Assembly (NCBI GenBank): GCA_030589895.1
Contig: JAUUZQ010000028.1
Coordinates: forward strand, 1 to 39,044
Reading direction: 5' to 3'
DNA from: Bacteroidales bacterium
GTDB lineage: Bacteria > Bacteroidota > Bacteroidia > Bacteroidales > GCA-2748055
DNA length: 39,044 nucleotides
Of this stretch, positions 17,940-27,861 are shown in pieces. The notes under the pieces were generated by a model. That model was not told where the DNA came from. It worked only from the letters and a program-made list of their open reading frames with translations, and made no database searches. Position 1 is the stretch's first letter, and each line of letters starts with the position of its first letter. The position numbers were made by a program, and so were the translations under genes.

Positions 17940-18056
17940 TTATCCCTGACGTTGTTTGAACTTGGGATTTTTCTTGTTAATAACGTACAAGCGACCTTTC
18001 CTGCGGACGATCTTACAATCCGCGCTACGCTTTTTTACTGATGCTTTAACTTTCAT
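17940..18056 (-). CDS. rpmJ: ribosomal protein L36, zinc-free form (38 aa)
   Basis: This small gene runs from ATG at 18056-18054 to TAA at 17942-17940. The 38-residue product begins [20 protein letters not shown] and ends PKFKQRQG, the L36 pattern. Canonical L36 binds zinc with three Cys and one His. Here position 11 is Ser, 14 is Cys, 27 is Asn and 33 is Phe, so only one ligand remains and zinc cannot be held. This is the C-minus form known in bacteria. The place between infA and rpsM is the standard one. Confidence 0.95.
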   Translation of the reverse strand: MKVKASVKKRSADCKIVRRKGRLYVINKKNPKFKQRQG

Positions 18057-18081
18057 TCCTTTAAAATTTTTATCAAAATTT

Positions 18082-18122
18082 GAATCTCATGGAGCCGCTA
18101 TGCTCTCCTCCCTATGGGATTC
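18082..18122 (-). promoter_or_regulatory. hairpin in the infA-rpmJ gap
   Basis: GAATCTCAT (18082-18090) pairs with ATGGGATTC (18114-18122) with one G-U pair, and GGAG (18091-18094) pairs inside with CTCC (18105-18108). It fills much of the 79-nt gap, the largest in the whole cluster. It could be a processing or attenuation site, or a dispersed repeat. It contains CCCTATGGG, the reverse complement of a core in the hairpin at 4056-4088. Confidence 0.5.
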
Positions 18123-18135
18123 GGTTCATGTCTTT

Positions 18136-18354
18136 TTATTTATATCTATATGATATTCTACCTTTTGTCAAATCATATGGTGACATTTCAACTTTCACTT
18201 TATCACCAGGAAGCAATTTTATATAGTGCATCCTCATTTTTCCAGAGATATGTGCAGTAATAACATGTCCGTTCTCCAGCTCTACCCTGAACATCGCATT
18301 CGATAGTGATTCGGTTATTACACCGTCTTGTTCAATTGAAGGTTGTTTTGCCAT
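18136..18354 (-). CDS. infA: translation initiation factor IF-1
   Basis: This 72-residue OB-fold protein binds the 30S A site during initiation with IF-2 and IF-3. The sequence carries the family signatures [39 protein letters not shown] and [13 protein letters not shown]. Length is exactly usual. It starts 1 nt after map, indicating translational coupling, and is followed by the hairpin at 18082-18122 before rpmJ. Confidence 0.98.
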   Translation of the reverse strand: MAKQPSIEQDGVITESLSNAMFRVELENGHVITAHISGKMRMHYIKLLPGDKVKVEMSPYDLTKGRISYRYK

Positions 18355-18355
18355 T

Positions 18356-19138
18356 TTATTGACTCTTATTTAATATTTCATCGATAAAAGAAAAGGTAGA
18401 CAAAATATCTGCTTTCCCCTTGTCGATTGCAATTGCAAGTTCAAAATGTGCTGATGGTTTCTTATCAGCTGTGCTAATGGTCCATCCATCAGCTCCCTGG
18501 CTAATCTGTCTTCTTCCCATGTTAATCATCGGCTCAATACAGATAACCAATCCCTTCTTCAATTTCGCTCCTGTTCCTCTTCTGCCGTAGTTTGGCACTT
18601 CCGGTTCTTCATGTAATCTTCGACCTAATCCGTGGCCTACCATCTCTCTCACAACCGAATATCCAAAACTTTCAGCATGCTTCTGCACTGCGTATCCTAT
18701 ATCTCCAACTCGCTGTCCTTCGACAGCCTTTTCAATTCCTTTATAAAGACTTTCTCGTGTAACCTTCAGAAGTTGCTTCATTTCCTCCGAAACTTCTCCC
18801 ACTTCAAAACTGAAGGCTGTATCTCCGTAGAACTCATTCTTTATCACCCCACAATCTACTGAAATAATATCCCCCTCTTTCAACACGATTTTCTCTGAGG
18901 GTATCCCATGTACTACTTGTTCGTTGACTGAAGTACAGAGTGTTTTGGGATAATCGCTGTATCCTTTGAAACCAGGTACCGCATCGTGATCCCTGATAAA
19001 CTCTTCTGCAATCTCATCAAGTTTTCCGGTTGTTATACCGGGCCTTATATGCTTTGCCAACTCAGCAAGTGTTGTAGATACCAGCAGGTTACTCGCCCGC
19101 ATCAGCTCTATCTCCTCCGCTGTCTTTAAATATATCAT
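18356..19138 (-). CDS. map: methionine aminopeptidase, type I
   Basis: I start at ATG 19138-19136 ([10 protein letters not shown], 260 residues); the in-frame codon before it is TTG. The enzyme removes the initiator Met from new proteins. Metal and active-site residues are visible: HGIPSE, ISVDCGV (Asp), [10 protein letters not shown] (Asp), [19 protein letters not shown] (two His), CIEPMIN (Glu) and the final Glu in [10 protein letters not shown]. The last motif is usually FEHT, so the His and Thr after the Glu are replaced, a mild oddity. It lies between secY and infA. No adk is present between them, unlike many clusters. Confidence 0.96.
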   Translation of the reverse strand: MIYLKTAEEIELMRASNLLVSTTLAELAKHIRPGITTGKLDEIAEEFIRDHDAVPGFKGYSDYPKTLCTSVNEQVVHGIPSEKIVLKEGDIISVDCGVIKNEFYGDTAFSFEVGEVSEEMKQLLKVTRESLYKGIEKAVEGQRVGDIGYAVQKHAESFGYSVVREMVGHGLGRRLHEEPEVPNYGRRGTGAKLKKGLVICIEPMINMGRRQISQGADGWTISTADKKPSAHFELAIAIDKGKADILSTFSFIDEILNKSQ

Positions 19139-19157
19139 CAAAGAACTATTGTCAGAA

Positions 19158-20489
19158 TTACATCATAGATGCACCACCGGCGCGACCTTTGATTTTTCCT
19201 GTTTTCATCAATCCATCATAATGACGCATCAACAAGTGACTTTCAACCTGCTGAAGCGTATCAAGAATAACACCTACCATAATCAACAATGACGTTCCTC
19301 CAAAGAACTGGGCAAAACCTCTGTTCACACCCGCAATCATTGCAAAAGCAGGCATAATAGCTACCATTGCCAGGAATACTGAACCCGGAAGGGTGATCCG
19401 TGACATGATAGTATCAAGAAATTCTGCAGTTTTTCTTCCCGGTTTAACACCTGGTATGAATCCACCATTCTTCTTCATGTCTTCCGCCATCTGCGTTGGA
19501 TTCACAGTTACTGCTGTATAAAAATAGGTAAATAGTATAATCAACATGGCATTGGTAAAGTTATACCAGAAGCCAGTAATATTTGAAAAAGTTGCTGCAA
19601 TACCGGTTGCACTATCGGTTGAAGCAAATCCCGCTATCGTAATCGGAATAAACATCAATGCCTGGGCAAAGATAATTGGCATTACACCTGCTGCATTCAC
19701 TTTCAATGGAATATATTGTCTTACACCACCGTATTGCTTATTTCCAACAATACGTTTTGCATATTGTACCGGGATTCGTCTTGTACCCTGTACCAGTAGT
19801 ATTGTTAGCATAAAGACCACAAACATGATGAGTATTTCCACGAGGAAAGCCACAAGTCCGCCACCTTCTTGTTCCAGACGTGACATAAACTCCAGTCCCA
19901 ATGACTGCGGCAGTCTGGCGATAATACCGATCATGATGATCAGTGAAATACCGTTTCCAATTCCTTTATCAGTGATACGTTCACCCAACCACATGATAAA
20001 CATTGTTCCGGCAGTAAGGATTACTACAGCTCCAAGTTTCGAGAAGCTCCCAGAGAAAGCATCTCCCGGGAGTTGATATGACAAACTGGCAATATATGTA
20101 GGTGCCTGAAGAAGCAGAATACCAACAGTCAGATATCTTGTTATCTGGTTGATCTTTCTTCTTCCACTTTCACCTTCACGTTGCAATTTTTGGAAATATG
20201 GAACAGCAATACCCATCAACTGTATAACAATTGATGCGGATATATACGGCATAATTCCCAATCCGAAGATAGATGCTCTTGCAAATGCACCACCTGTAAA
20301 CAGGTTAATAATATCCAGGATTCCGCCTGTTGGCTGTGCAAGACTTGAAAGACGTGTAGGGTCTATACCCGGAAGTACTACGTGCGTTCCAAGGCGATAG
20401 ATCAACAATATACCAAGGGTATAAAAGATTCTTGCTCTAAGATCCTCAATCTTCCAAATATTCCTTATAGTTTCAAAAAACTTCTTCAT
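19158..20489 (-). CDS. secY: preprotein translocase subunit SecY
   Basis: The start is ATG 20489-20487 (MKKFFETIRNIW, 443 residues); the TTG just before it is not needed. SecY is the channel of the Sec translocon in the inner membrane. Ten hydrophobic segments fit its topology. Signatures include ARIFYTLGILLIYRLGTHVV and LPGIDP near TM1, FGLGIMPYISASIVIQL (TM2), and GIGNGISLIIMIGI and RRIPVQYAKRIVG before the cytoplasmic loop. Its place after rplO (5 nt) is that of the spc operon. Confidence 0.97.
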   Translation of the reverse strand: MKKFFETIRNIWKIEDLRARIFYTLGILLIYRLGTHVVLPGIDPTRLSSLAQPTGGILDIINLFTGGAFARASIFGLGIMPYISASIVIQLMGIAVPYFQKLQREGESGRRKINQITRYLTVGILLLQAPTYIASLSYQLPGDAFSGSFSKLGAVVILTAGTMFIMWLGERITDKGIGNGISLIIMIGIIARLPQSLGLEFMSRLEQEGGGLVAFLVEILIMFVVFMLTILLVQGTRRIPVQYAKRIVGNKQYGGVRQYIPLKVNAAGVMPIIFAQALMFIPITIAGFASTDSATGIAATFSNITGFWYNFTNAMLIILFTYFYTAVTVNPTQMAEDMKKNGGFIPGVKPGRKTAEFLDTIMSRITLPGSVFLAMVAIMPAFAMIAGVNRGFAQFFGGTSLLIMVGVILDTLQQVESHLLMRHYDGLMKTGKIKGRAGGASMM

Positions 20490-20494
20490 CAAGT

Positions 20495-20941
20495 TTATAT
20501 TTTTTCGGCTGTGCCTTCTAGTGCTTCAATGGCTTTTACCGCAGATTTTGAAAATGCGTGTGCTTCAATTTTAAGTTTGCTTTTCAGTTCACCACCACCA
20601 AGCACTTTTACCAATTTATTCTTTTGAACCAAACCAGAATCAATCATTGTTTCCAATGTAATTTCTTTCAGTTTCTTTTTCTCAGCCAATGCTTCGAGAA
20701 TGTCAAGATTGATTCCCTTATATTCTTTTCGGTTAATATTTGTAAATCCAAATTTAGGAACGCGACGCTGCAATGGCATCTGTCCACCTTCGAATCCAAC
20801 TTTACGAGAATAACCTGACCTTGACTTTTGCCCTTTATGACCACGTGTAGATGTACCTCCACGTCCTGATCCCTGACCCCGGCCAATCCGTTTTTTCGCT
20901 TTTGTCGAGCCTTTAGCGGGCTTTAATCTGCTCAAATCCAT
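20495..20941 (-). CDS. rplO: ribosomal protein L15
   Basis: This 148-residue 50S protein has the Gly/Arg/Lys-rich N-terminal extension that threads into 23S rRNA ([40 protein letters not shown]), then [13 protein letters not shown], and the C-terminal domain with [20 protein letters not shown]. Length is typical. It lies 24 nt after rpmD and 5 nt before secY, usual spc order. Confidence 0.97.
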   Translation of the reverse strand: MDLSRLKPAKGSTKAKKRIGRGQGSGRGGTSTRGHKGQKSRSGYSRKVGFEGGQMPLQRRVPKFGFTNINRKEYKGINLDILEALAEKKKLKEITLETMIDSGLVQKNKLVKVLGGGELKSKLKIEAHAFSKSAVKAIEALEGTAEKI

Positions 20942-20965
20942 TTTTAAATATCTATATAGTGATTA

Positions 20966-21148
20966 CTATTTTACCTTTTCAACATTCACCAGGTGAAGGA
21001 CTTTATTAACCATGCCCATAACCTGAGGTGTTCCCTCAACTTCAACAGTCTTGTGCATTCTTGTAAGACCTAATGCATCAAGGGTTCTTTTCTGACGAAC
21101 TGTTTGTCCGATTCTACTCTTTGTCTGGGTAACTTTAATTTTTCCCAT
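20966..21148 (-). CDS. rpmD: ribosomal protein L30
   Basis: This 60-residue large-subunit protein has the motifs KVTQTKSRIGQTVRQKRTL and LGLTRMHKTVEVEGTPQVMG, then MVNKVLHLVNVEKV. The size and the place between rpsE (12 nt) and rplO (24 nt) confirm the call. It is present here although some bacteria lack L30. Confidence 0.96.
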   Translation of the reverse strand: MGKIKVTQTKSRIGQTVRQKRTLDALGLTRMHKTVEVEGTPQVMGMVNKVLHLVNVEKVK

Positions 21149-21160
21149 TGTATTTCTTTA

Positions 21161-21676
21161 TTATCCGTTAAATACTCTATCCATTGAAATTCCTCTCTGC
21201 TGAGAGACAGCATGAGCATCTCTGAGTTCGAGAAGTGCAACGAAGGTTGCTTTTACAAGGTTGTGCGGATTCGAAGATCCTTTTGACTTTGCAAGAACGT
21301 CTTTCACTCCAACACTCTCAAGTACTGCACGCATCGCACCACCTGCCTTGACACCTGTTCCACTGGAAGCAGGCTTCAGGAAAACGGTAGCTCCACCAAA
21401 TTTCGATTCCTGTGTATGAGGAATTGTGCCATTTATTATCGGAACCTTGATCAGGTTCTTCTTGGCATCTTCAACACCTTTGGCGATCGCAGTTGTTACT
21501 TCGTTGGCTTTTCCCAGTCCATGACCCACTATACCATCTTCATTTCCAACAATTACAATTGCGGAAAAGCTGAATGTTCTACCACCTTTGGTCACCTTGG
21601 TAACACGTTGAATACTAACCAAACGGTCTTTCAACTCAAGATCACTTGTTTTTACTTTCCTGATACTTGTTGACAT
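21161..21676 (-). CDS. rpsE: ribosomal protein S5
   Basis: This 171-residue 30S protein acts in decoding accuracy and helicase activity at the mRNA entry. The N-terminal double-stranded RNA-binding-like domain shows [20 protein letters not shown] and [20 protein letters not shown]. The C-terminal domain shows [20 protein letters not shown] and [20 protein letters not shown]. The loop KVTKGGRTF, where spectinomycin-resistance changes arise in other species, looks wild type. It lies 8 nt after rplR. Confidence 0.97.
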   Translation of the reverse strand: MSTSIRKVKTSDLELKDRLVSIQRVTKVTKGGRTFSFSAIVIVGNEDGIVGHGLGKANEVTTAIAKGVEDAKKNLIKVPIINGTIPHTQESKFGGATVFLKPASSGTGVKAGGAMRAVLESVGVKDVLAKSKGSSNPHNLVKATFVALLELRDAHAVSQQRGISMDRVFNG

Positions 21677-21684
21677 AGTATTTC

Positions 21685-22041
21685 TTAAAATTTAAGTCCA
21701 TTTTCCCTGGCAGCATCAGCTAAACTCTTAACTCTGCCATGATATAAATATCCGCTCCTGTCAAATACAACAGTCTCGATTCCTTTGTCTTTTGCTTTAC
21801 CGGCAATTGATTTTCCAACCAATTTAGCCTGATCGATCTTATTTACTTTTTGATCTGCAATTTCTTTCTCCTTAGATGAGGCTGCAAGAATTGTCTTTCC
21901 TGTTTTATCGTCAACAATTTGTGCATAGATCTGCTTGTTGCTTCTAAAAACAGACATTCTTGGTATTTCAGAAGTTCCAGTCATTTTACTTCTGATCCTT
22001 AGCTTGATACGGTTCCTTCTTTCACGCTTTGTTAAGGCCAT
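21685..22041 (-). CDS. rplR: ribosomal protein L18
   Basis: This 118-residue protein binds 5S rRNA with L5 and L25. It shows the basic N-terminus [40 protein letters not shown] and the C-terminal [20 protein letters not shown] ending ARENGLKF, all diagnostic. It lies 41 nt after rplF and 8 nt before rpsE. Confidence 0.97.
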   Translation of the reverse strand: MALTKRERRNRIKLRIRSKMTGTSEIPRMSVFRSNKQIYAQIVDDKTGKTILAASSKEKEIADQKVNKIDQAKLVGKSIAGKAKDKGIETVVFDRSGYLYHGRVKSLADAARENGLKF

Positions 22042-22082
22042 TTCTGTTCAGTTTACTTATATATTTCTTATTCTATTCTCAA

Positions 22083-22637
22083 TTAAACAGCTGCTGATTT
22101 ACCAGCTTTTCTTCTGAGCTGCTCACCTACAAACTTGATCCCTTTACCTTTATAAGGCTCTGGTGGACGAAGTGATCTGATCTTAGCAGCCACCTCACCA
22201 ATAAGTTGCTTGTCACAACTTGTAAGGGTGATAACCGGATTGCTACGACGCTCAGTTTTAGTTTCCACTTTCACTTCATTCGGAAGTTGAATGTGAATGT
22301 CGTGCGAAAAACCAAGACTCAATTCAATGAGCTGACCTTTAGCTTCTGCACGGTAACCTACACCAACCAGTTCCTGCTGAATTTTATATCCCACGGATAC
22401 ACCAATGACCATATTATTCACAAGCGAACGATAAAGTCCGTGCATTGCTTTAGATCTGATCTCATCATCAGGACGTTCCAACACGATCTCCTGGTTCTCT
22501 ACTTTTATCTTTATAGCAGTATCAACCTGTTGCGATAATTCCCCTTTCGGGCCTTTTACACTTACAAGGTTATTGTCATCAATGTTGATGTCTACACCTT
22601 CAGGTAATGCTATTGGTAATATTCCAATCCTTGACAT
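22083..22637 (-). CDS. rplF: ribosomal protein L6
   Basis: This 184-residue 50S protein near the factor-binding site has two homologous alpha/beta domains. Signatures are MSRIGILPIALPEGVDI, VSVKGPKGELSQQVD, and the C-terminal RPPEPYKGKGIKFVGEQLRR with KAGKSA, the classic L6 pattern. It lies 18 nt after rpsH. Confidence 0.97.
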   Translation of the reverse strand: MSRIGILPIALPEGVDINIDDNNLVSVKGPKGELSQQVDTAIKIKVENQEIVLERPDDEIRSKAMHGLYRSLVNNMVIGVSVGYKIQQELVGVGYRAEAKGQLIELSLGFSHDIHIQLPNEVKVETKTERRSNPVITLTSCDKQLIGEVAAKIRSLRPPEPYKGKGIKFVGEQLRRKAGKSAAV

Positions 22638-22655
22638 GGTACTAATTCCTCTTTA

Positions 22656-23051
22656 TTAATATACAAAACATAATACCTCACCACCGATATTCAGCTTTCG
22701 GGCTTCTTTATCAGTCATTACACCCTGTGAGGTTGATAATATTGCCACACCAAGTCCGTTAAGAACGCGGGGCAGGCTGGTTTTATCAACATACTTACGC
22801 AATCCGGGTTTACTAATTCTCTCAAGAGATTTAATCGCCGGCAGTTTAGATTCAGGATGATATTTCAGTGCAATTTTAATATTGCCCTGTGGTCCTTCGT
22901 CTTCAAACTTATAATTTAAAATATATCCTTTTTCAAAAAGGATACGTGTCATATCTTTCTTGATGTTTGAAGCAGGAATCTCTACGATTTTATGCTTGGC
23001 CATTACGGCATTCCTGACTCTTGTAAGATAATCTGCAATAGGATCTGTCAT
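22656..23051 (-). CDS. rpsH: ribosomal protein S8
   Basis: This 131-residue protein binds the central domain of 16S rRNA and represses the spc operon in E. coli. Motifs are [40 protein letters not shown] and the C-terminal [20 protein letters not shown] with GGEVLCFVY. It lies between rpsN and rplF in normal order. Whether it regulates its operon here cannot be seen. Confidence 0.97.
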   Translation of the reverse strand: MTDPIADYLTRVRNAVMAKHKIVEIPASNIKKDMTRILFEKGYILNYKFEDEGPQGNIKIALKYHPESKLPAIKSLERISKPGLRKYVDKTSLPRVLNGLGVAILSTSQGVMTDKEARKLNIGGEVLCFVY

Positions 23052-23087
23052 TTCTGTCTCTTTATAAATTCTTCAAGTAATTAACTA

Positions 23088-23357
23088 TTACCAACTGGCT
23101 TTTTTCACACCCGGAATAAGTCCTGATGATGCCATTTCTCTAAAAGTAATTCTACTGACACCAAACTGGCGCATATATCCTTTTGGACGACCAGTAAGTT
23201 TACAGCGATTGTGCATTCTGATAGGGTTTGAATTCCTTGGCAGACGGCTCAATCCAACATAATCACCTTCAGCTTTTAGTTTCGCTCTTTTCTCAGCGTA
23301 CTTTTCAACTAATTTCTGGCGCTTCACCTCGCGGGCTTTCATTGATTCTTTGGCCAT
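23088..23357 (-). CDS. rpsN: ribosomal protein S14, long zinc-free form
   Basis: This 89-residue protein of the 30S head shows the family signatures [20 protein letters not shown] and the C-terminal [18 protein letters not shown]. It is the long version with a single Cys and no CxxC pairs, so it binds no zinc, unlike the short S14 of Gram-positive bacteria. It lies 4 nt after rplE and 36 nt before rpsH. Confidence 0.97.
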   Translation of the reverse strand: MAKESMKAREVKRQKLVEKYAEKRAKLKAEGDYVGLSRLPRNSNPIRMHNRCKLTGRPKGYMRQFGVSRITFREMASSGLIPGVKKASW

Positions 23358-23361
23358 AGTC

Positions 23362-23916
23362 TTATTTTTTTACGTTTTTAAACGGTAAACCAAATTCTTT
23401 TAATAGTGCAAATGCTTCTTCATCAGTTGAAGCAGATGTCACGAATGTTATCTCCATTCCTGTAATCTTACTGATCTTATCGATATCGATTTCAGGAAAG
23501 ATAATCTGCTCGGTGATACCCATGGTATAATTTCCACGGCCATCGAGTTTCGATTGTATTCCGTTGAAGTCACGAATCCTTGGTATGGATACATTGATCA
23601 GACGTTCCAGGAATTCATACATCCTTTCACGACGCAGGGTAACTTTCACTCCAATAGGCATTCCTTTTCTCAATTTGAAATTTGAAATATCTTTGCTAGA
23701 CATAGTTTGAACTGCTTTCTGTCCGGCGATCAATGACATCTCTTCCTGAGCAACATCGATCATTTTTTTGTCAGCAATAGCCTGACCAACACCCTGGTTG
23801 ATCACAATTTTCTGAAGCTTGGGAGCCTGCATCTCTGATTTATAAGAAAATTTCTCCATCAGTGCAGGAACAATCTCCTTGCTATACTTTGTTTTTAAGG
23901 TAGGTGTGTATTTCAT
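23362..23916 (-). CDS. rplE: ribosomal protein L5
   Basis: This 184-residue protein links 5S rRNA to the central protuberance and contacts P-site tRNA. Signatures are [59 protein letters not shown] and [19 protein letters not shown]. Its ATG overlaps the rplX stop codon by one base, so the two are probably translationally coupled. Confidence 0.97.
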   Translation of the reverse strand: MKYTPTLKTKYSKEIVPALMEKFSYKSEMQAPKLQKIVINQGVGQAIADKKMIDVAQEEMSLIAGQKAVQTMSSKDISNFKLRKGMPIGVKVTLRRERMYEFLERLINVSIPRIRDFNGIQSKLDGRGNYTMGITEQIIFPEIDIDKISKITGMEITFVTSASTDEEAFALLKEFGLPFKNVKK

Positions 23917-24239
23917 TACTTAATCTCCTCACCTGATTTTTTTGAATATCTCACTAATTTATTTTTTTCATTCAGCTTTCTGCCGATACGGGTCGCATCA
24001 CCTGAAGTAGGATCTATTGGGTTCAGATTTGAAATATGAACTCCGGCTTCCTTCTTAATTATTCCACCCTGTGGAGTATCTGCGCTGGGCTTGGTATGCT
24101 TTGATACCATATTTACACCTTCCACAATGGCACGTGACTTCTTTCTGTCAATATCCAGCACTCTTCCCTGCTGTCCCTTGTACTCTCCGGTATTGACTTT
24201 TACAATGTCACCTTTTTTGATATGTAACTTCTTTTGCAT
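23916..24239 (-). CDS. rplX: ribosomal protein L24
   Basis: This 107-residue assembly-initiator protein of the 50S subunit has a KOW motif near the N-terminus ([20 protein letters not shown]), then [20 protein letters not shown] and the C-terminal [19 protein letters not shown]. It lies 17 nt after rplN and overlaps rplE by one base. Confidence 0.97.
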   Translation of the reverse strand: MQKKLHIKKGDIVKVNTGEYKGQQGRVLDIDRKKSRAIVEGVNMVSKHTKPSADTPQGGIIKKEAGVHISNLNPIDPTSGDATRIGRKLNEKNKLVRYSKKSGEEIK

Positions 24240-24256
24240 TTCGTTAATCTTTATTA

Positions 24257-24622
24257 TTACAACACCTCAGGTGCCAGCGAAACGATCTTCATATATTTAT
24301 CACGCAATTCTCTGGCTACAGGGCCAAAAATACGAGTACCGCGCATTTCATCTAAATTGTTCAGCAGTACCACTGCATTATCGTCAAATCTGATATAAGA
24401 TCCATCGGCACGTCTGATCTCTTTTCTGGTTCTTACAATAACAGCTTTGCTTACGATTCCTTTTTTCACTTCACCGGCAGGCATCGCACTTTTTACAGTG
24501 ACAACGATTTTATCACCAATACTTGCGTATCTCCTTTTTGTACCGCCAAGGACTCTAATACAGAGGACCTCTTTTGCACCGCTGTTATCAGCTACAGATA
24601 ATCTACTTTCTTGTTGTATCAT
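24257..24622 (-). CDS. rplN: ribosomal protein L14
   Basis: This 121-residue protein at the subunit interface contacts L19 and is the binding site of the silencing factor RsfS. Its sequence is very conserved: [40 protein letters not shown] and [20 protein letters not shown]. It lies 2 nt after rpsQ. Confidence 0.98.
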   Translation of the reverse strand: MIQQESRLSVADNSGAKEVLCIRVLGGTKRRYASIGDKIVVTVKSAMPAGEVKKGIVSKAVIVRTRKEIRRADGSYIRFDDNAVVLLNNLDEMRGTRIFGPVARELRDKYMKIVSLAPEVL

Positions 24623-24624
24623 GG

Positions 24625-24885
24625 CTACTTAGCTCTTTCAATAATTTCTACTAATCTCCATCTTTTATTCTTGCTCATTGGTCTGGTTTCACTGATCTTC
24701 ACTGTATCACCTTCATTGGCAGTGTTTTCTTCGTCGTGAGCCATGAACTTGGAGCTTTTGTTCACGAATTTTCCGTAAATGGGATGCTTCACTTTCCTCT
24801 TTACGATGACTACGATGGACTTGTCCATGCGATTACTGGTAACCACACCAACACGTTCCCTTCTTGTTTTCCTTTCAGTTTCCAT
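24625..24885 (-). CDS. rpsQ: ribosomal protein S17
   Basis: This 86-residue OB-fold protein binds the 5' domain of 16S rRNA. Signatures are [40 protein letters not shown] and [20 protein letters not shown]. It starts 1 nt after rpmC and ends 2 nt before rplN, which implies coupled translation. Confidence 0.97.
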   Translation of the reverse strand: METERKTRRERVGVVTSNRMDKSIVVIVKRKVKHPIYGKFVNKSSKFMAHDEENTANEGDTVKISETRPMSKNKRWRLVEIIERAK

Positions 24886-24886
24886 G

Positions 24887-25099
24887 TTATTCTTTACTTT
24901 CTGACTGTTGTTGTGTCTGTCTGACTTTTAATTCAGTTTTCAGTCTCGCAACAATTTTACGTGTTTCGCTTATCTTATTAGGATTATCCAATGGAGATAC
25001 AGCGTGATTCATTTTCATACGTACAAGCATATTCTGCTCTGTATCGATCCTCTCTGTGATCTCTGCTGTAGACAATTCTTTGATTTCGGAACTTTTCAT
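24887..25099 (-). CDS. rpmC: ribosomal protein L29
   Basis: This 70-residue two-helix protein sits near the exit tunnel, a docking site for SRP and trigger factor. The N-terminus [18 protein letters not shown] and [19 protein letters not shown] fit the family, with a slightly longer Gln/Ser tail ([11 protein letters not shown]). It lies between rplP (18 nt) and rpsQ (1 nt). Confidence 0.95.
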   Translation of the reverse strand: MKSSEIKELSTAEITERIDTEQNMLVRMKMNHAVSPLDNPNKISETRKIVARLKTELKVRQTQQQSESKE

Positions 25100-25117
25100 C
25101 CTTGACTTTATTATAAA

Positions 25118-25540
25118 TTAACTATGATCATAATCTCTGCGTACCAAAAACTTGGTTTTTACAGGAAATTTCTGTCCACCAATACGCAATGCTTCCTTAG
25201 CTACATCGAAAGGAACACCTTCGATTTCAAAAATAACCCTACCAGGAGTAATTGGATATACAAATCCTTCCGGTGATCCTTTACCTTTACCCATACGTAC
25301 TTCAGCAGGTTTCTTGGTAATAGGTTTGTCGGGGAAAATTCTTATCCATAGCTGACCTTCTCTTTTCATATGACGGGTAACAGCCTGACGAGCAGCTTCA
25401 ATCTGACGACCTGTAATCCAGGCAGTCTCCAGTGATTTTATGCCAAATGAACCGAATGCAAGTGTTGTTCCTTTCTGCGCATTACCTTTCATGCGCCCCT
25501 TCTGCATTCTCCTGAATTTGGTTTTTTTAGGTTGTAACAT
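25118..25540 (-). CDS. rplP: ribosomal protein L16
   Basis: This 140-residue protein lies near the A site and peptidyl transferase centre. Signatures are [59 protein letters not shown] and [20 protein letters not shown]. Length is standard. It lies 27 nt after rpsC. Confidence 0.98.
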   Translation of the reverse strand: MLQPKKTKFRRMQKGRMKGNAQKGTTLAFGSFGIKSLETAWITGRQIEAARQAVTRHMKREGQLWIRIFPDKPITKKPAEVRMGKGKGSPEGFVYPITPGRVIFEIEGVPFDVAKEALRIGGQKFPVKTKFLVRRDYDHS

Positions 25541-25567
25541 TACGTTATGAATTTCTTAGTTGTCTGA

Positions 25568-26299
25568 TTATTTTCTTTTCTTTCTGTACCCACCCTGGTG
25601 ACCACCATGACCACCATGGCCACCTTGTTTTGGCTTCACATTCTTGGTACCAATATTTGGAGAAAGATCTCTTTTTCCAAAAATTTCACCATTACAGATC
25701 CATACTTTAATTCCGATAACTCCAACTTTCGTATGTGCTTCTGCCAATGCATAATCGATGTCTGCACGCAGTGTATGTAAAGGAATTCTACCATCCTTAT
25801 ATGTTTCAGTACGTGCCATTTCAGCACCACCCAGACGTCCGCTTACCAATACCTTAATTCCATCTGCTCCCATGCGCATTGTTGATGCGATTGACATCTT
25901 AATGGCGCGACGGTAAGAGACCTTACCTTCGAGCTGACGTGCAACATTGTTTGCTACAATAGTTGCATCAAGCTCAGGACGTTTTACTTCAAAGATGTTA
26001 ATCTGAACCTCTTTTTGGGTAATTTTTTTCAATTCTTCCTTCAGCTTATCAACTTCCTGACCGCCTTTACCAATAATGATTCCCGGACGGGCAGTAAGAA
26101 CTGTAACTGTGATCAGCTTAAGTGTTCTTTCGATTACAATTTTCGAAATACTTGCTTTGGCCAAACGAGCATTCAGATACTTTCTGATAGTATGGTCTTC
26201 AACAAGTTTTTCAGAATAATCTTTTCCACCAAACCAGTTTGAATCCCAGCCTTTAATGATTCCTAAGCGGTTACTTATCGGATTTACTTTTTGTCCCAT
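25568..26299 (-). CDS. rpsC: ribosomal protein S3 with Gly/His-rich tail
   Basis: This 243-residue protein lines the mRNA entry tunnel. The N-terminus [20 protein letters not shown], the KH domain with [20 protein letters not shown], and the C-terminal domain ([60 protein letters not shown]) are clear. The tail after about residue 225 is [18 protein letters not shown], with four His in a glycine repeat that could weakly bind metal. It is encoded by CCACCATG-like near-repeats at 25594-25624. Confidence 0.97.
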   Translation of the reverse strand: MGQKVNPISNRLGIIKGWDSNWFGGKDYSEKLVEDHTIRKYLNARLAKASISKIVIERTLKLITVTVLTARPGIIIGKGGQEVDKLKEELKKITQKEVQINIFEVKRPELDATIVANNVARQLEGKVSYRRAIKMSIASTMRMGADGIKVLVSGRLGGAEMARTETYKDGRIPLHTLRADIDYALAEAHTKVGVIGIKVWICNGEIFGKRDLSPNIGTKNVKPKQGGHGGHGGHQGGYRKKRK

Positions 26300-26304
26300 T
26301 TATT

Positions 26305-26730
26305 CTATTTTTCTTGAGATTCAACTTCTTCTGCTACTGCTTGTCCATCGATCACAATTGTAACATGATTTGAACGCTTTTTAATTCTGTGAGCACGACC
26401 CTGGGGTGCAGGACGTATTCTTTTCAATGTTCTTGACTGATCAACATAAGCCTCTTTTACTACAAGATTACTTTCTTCGATCCTTGCTCCTTCATTTTTA
26501 GCCTGCCAGTTTGCGATAGCTGACAACAGAAGTTTCTCCACCCTGCGTGTAGCTTCTTTAGGACTAAATCTCAACATATCGAGTGCCTTATTTACTTCCA
26601 CACCCTTGATCATATCAGTTACAAGCCTCATCTTTCTAGGTGAAGTTGGGCAGTTTCTCAAAGTTGCGTAATATTTATTTCGCTTCTCCTCTTTTAACTG
26701 ATTTGCTCTGTTTCTTTTTCTGGTACCCAT
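26305..26730 (-). CDS. rplV: ribosomal protein L22
   Basis: This 141-residue protein's beta hairpin lines the exit tunnel, a site of macrolide interaction. Signatures are [40 protein letters not shown] and the hairpin with [20 protein letters not shown]. It is somewhat longer than E. coli L22 (110), with a basic start ([18 protein letters not shown]) and an acidic end. It lies 22 nt after rpsS. Confidence 0.97.
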   Translation of the reverse strand: MGTRKRNRANQLKEEKRNKYYATLRNCPTSPRKMRLVTDMIKGVEVNKALDMLRFSPKEATRRVEKLLLSAIANWQAKNEGARIEESNLVVKEAYVDQSRTLKRIRPAPQGRAHRIKKRSNHVTIVIDGQAVAEEVESQEK

Positions 26731-26752
26731 TATTCAAAGGTATTTTAATAGT

Positions 26753-27019
26753 TTATCGCTGTTTTCCACCATGACCCCTAAAAATACGGGTCGGTGCAAA
26801 TTCACCTAATTTATGACCAACCATATTCTCAGTTACATATACGGGGATAAATTTATTTCCGTTATGTACAGCAATGGTGTGTCCAACAAAATCTGGAGAA
26901 ATCACTGATCTTCTAGACCAGGTTTTCAGCACTGATTTCTTTCCTGAATCATTCATTTCAAGAATTCTCTTCTCCAGCTTAAAATCGATAAATGGACCTT
27001 TTTTCAGTGAACGGCTCAT
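26753..27019 (-). CDS. rpsS: ribosomal protein S19
   Basis: This 88-residue protein of the 30S head pairs with S13. Signatures are [38 protein letters not shown] and [20 protein letters not shown]. It lies 6 nt after rplB and 22 nt before rplV. Length is typical. Confidence 0.98.
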   Translation of the reverse strand: MSRSLKKGPFIDFKLEKRILEMNDSGKKSVLKTWSRRSVISPDFVGHTIAVHNGNKFIPVYVTENMVGHKLGEFAPTRIFRGHGGKQR

Positions 27020-27025
27020 GTGTTA

Positions 27026-27856
27026 TTATTTTTTAGATTTTCTCTTCTCTACAATATACTTATCTGAATGCTTCTTTTTGGACCTGGTTTTAAATCCTTT
27101 AGCGATCACACCATTTCTTGATCTGGGATGTCCACCTGAAGCACGTCCTTCACCACCACCCATTGGGTGATCAACAGGGTTCATTGCAACACCACGAACA
27201 CGTGGACGACGACCCTGCCATCTTGATCTTCCTGCCTTACCCGATACAGTCAAAGCGTGGTCCTTATTGGATACCTCGCCAATTGTTGCGCGACAGGTAA
27301 CCAGGATCATGCGTGTTTCACCACTCGGGAGTTTAATGATAGCGTATTTACCATCTCTTGAAGTTAATGTTGCAGATCCGCCTGCGCTTCTCACCAACAT
27401 TCCACCCTGTTTTGGTTTCAGTTCAATGTTATGAATACTTGTTCCCAAAGGAATTTTCGACAATGGCATTGCGTTTCCAATCTCGGGAGGTGCATTTTCA
27501 CCTGACTGCAGTTTGTCACCTACATTCAGTTTTGCAGGAGAGAGGATATATCTTTTTTCACCATCTTCATAAACCAAAAGAGCAATATATGCTGTTCTGT
27601 TAGGATCATATTCAATTGTCTTAACTATAGCACTATACTCATCTTTGTTACGTTTGAAATCAATCACACGGTATCTTTTCTTGTGACCACCACCCATATA
27701 ACGCATTGTCATGCGTCCCTGGTTATTTCTTCCACCAGACCTTTTTTGTGGTCTGATAAGTGACTTCTCAGGTGTTGCAGTAGTAATCTCTTCAAAAGTA
27801 ACTATCTGCTTTGTTCTCTGACCTGGTGTTGTAGGTTTAAACTTCTTAATTGGCAT
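27026..27856 (-). CDS. rplB: ribosomal protein L2
   Basis: This 276-residue protein is required for subunit joining and peptidyl transfer. Signatures are [40 protein letters not shown] and the C-terminal [20 protein letters not shown], which includes the conserved histidine implicated in peptidyl-transferase function. Length is normal. It lies 5 nt after rplW and 6 nt before rpsS. Confidence 0.98.
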   Translation of the reverse strand: MPIKKFKPTTPGQRTKQIVTFEEITTATPEKSLIRPQKRSGGRNNQGRMTMRYMGGGHKKRYRVIDFKRNKDEYSAIVKTIEYDPNRTAYIALLVYEDGEKRYILSPAKLNVGDKLQSGENAPPEIGNAMPLSKIPLGTSIHNIELKPKQGGMLVRSAGGSATLTSRDGKYAIIKLPSGETRMILVTCRATIGEVSNKDHALTVSGKAGRSRWQGRRPRVRGVAMNPVDHPMGGGEGRASGGHPRSRNGVIAKGFKTRSKKKHSDKYIVEKRKSKK

Positions 27857-27861
27857 ATTTT

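Noticed and set aside
19546..20076. 176-codon open frame on the + strand inside secY
   Set aside because: It is antisense to a fully conserved secY. Its product is Pro/Ile/Ser-rich with no family signature, as expected for the complement of a membrane-protein gene.
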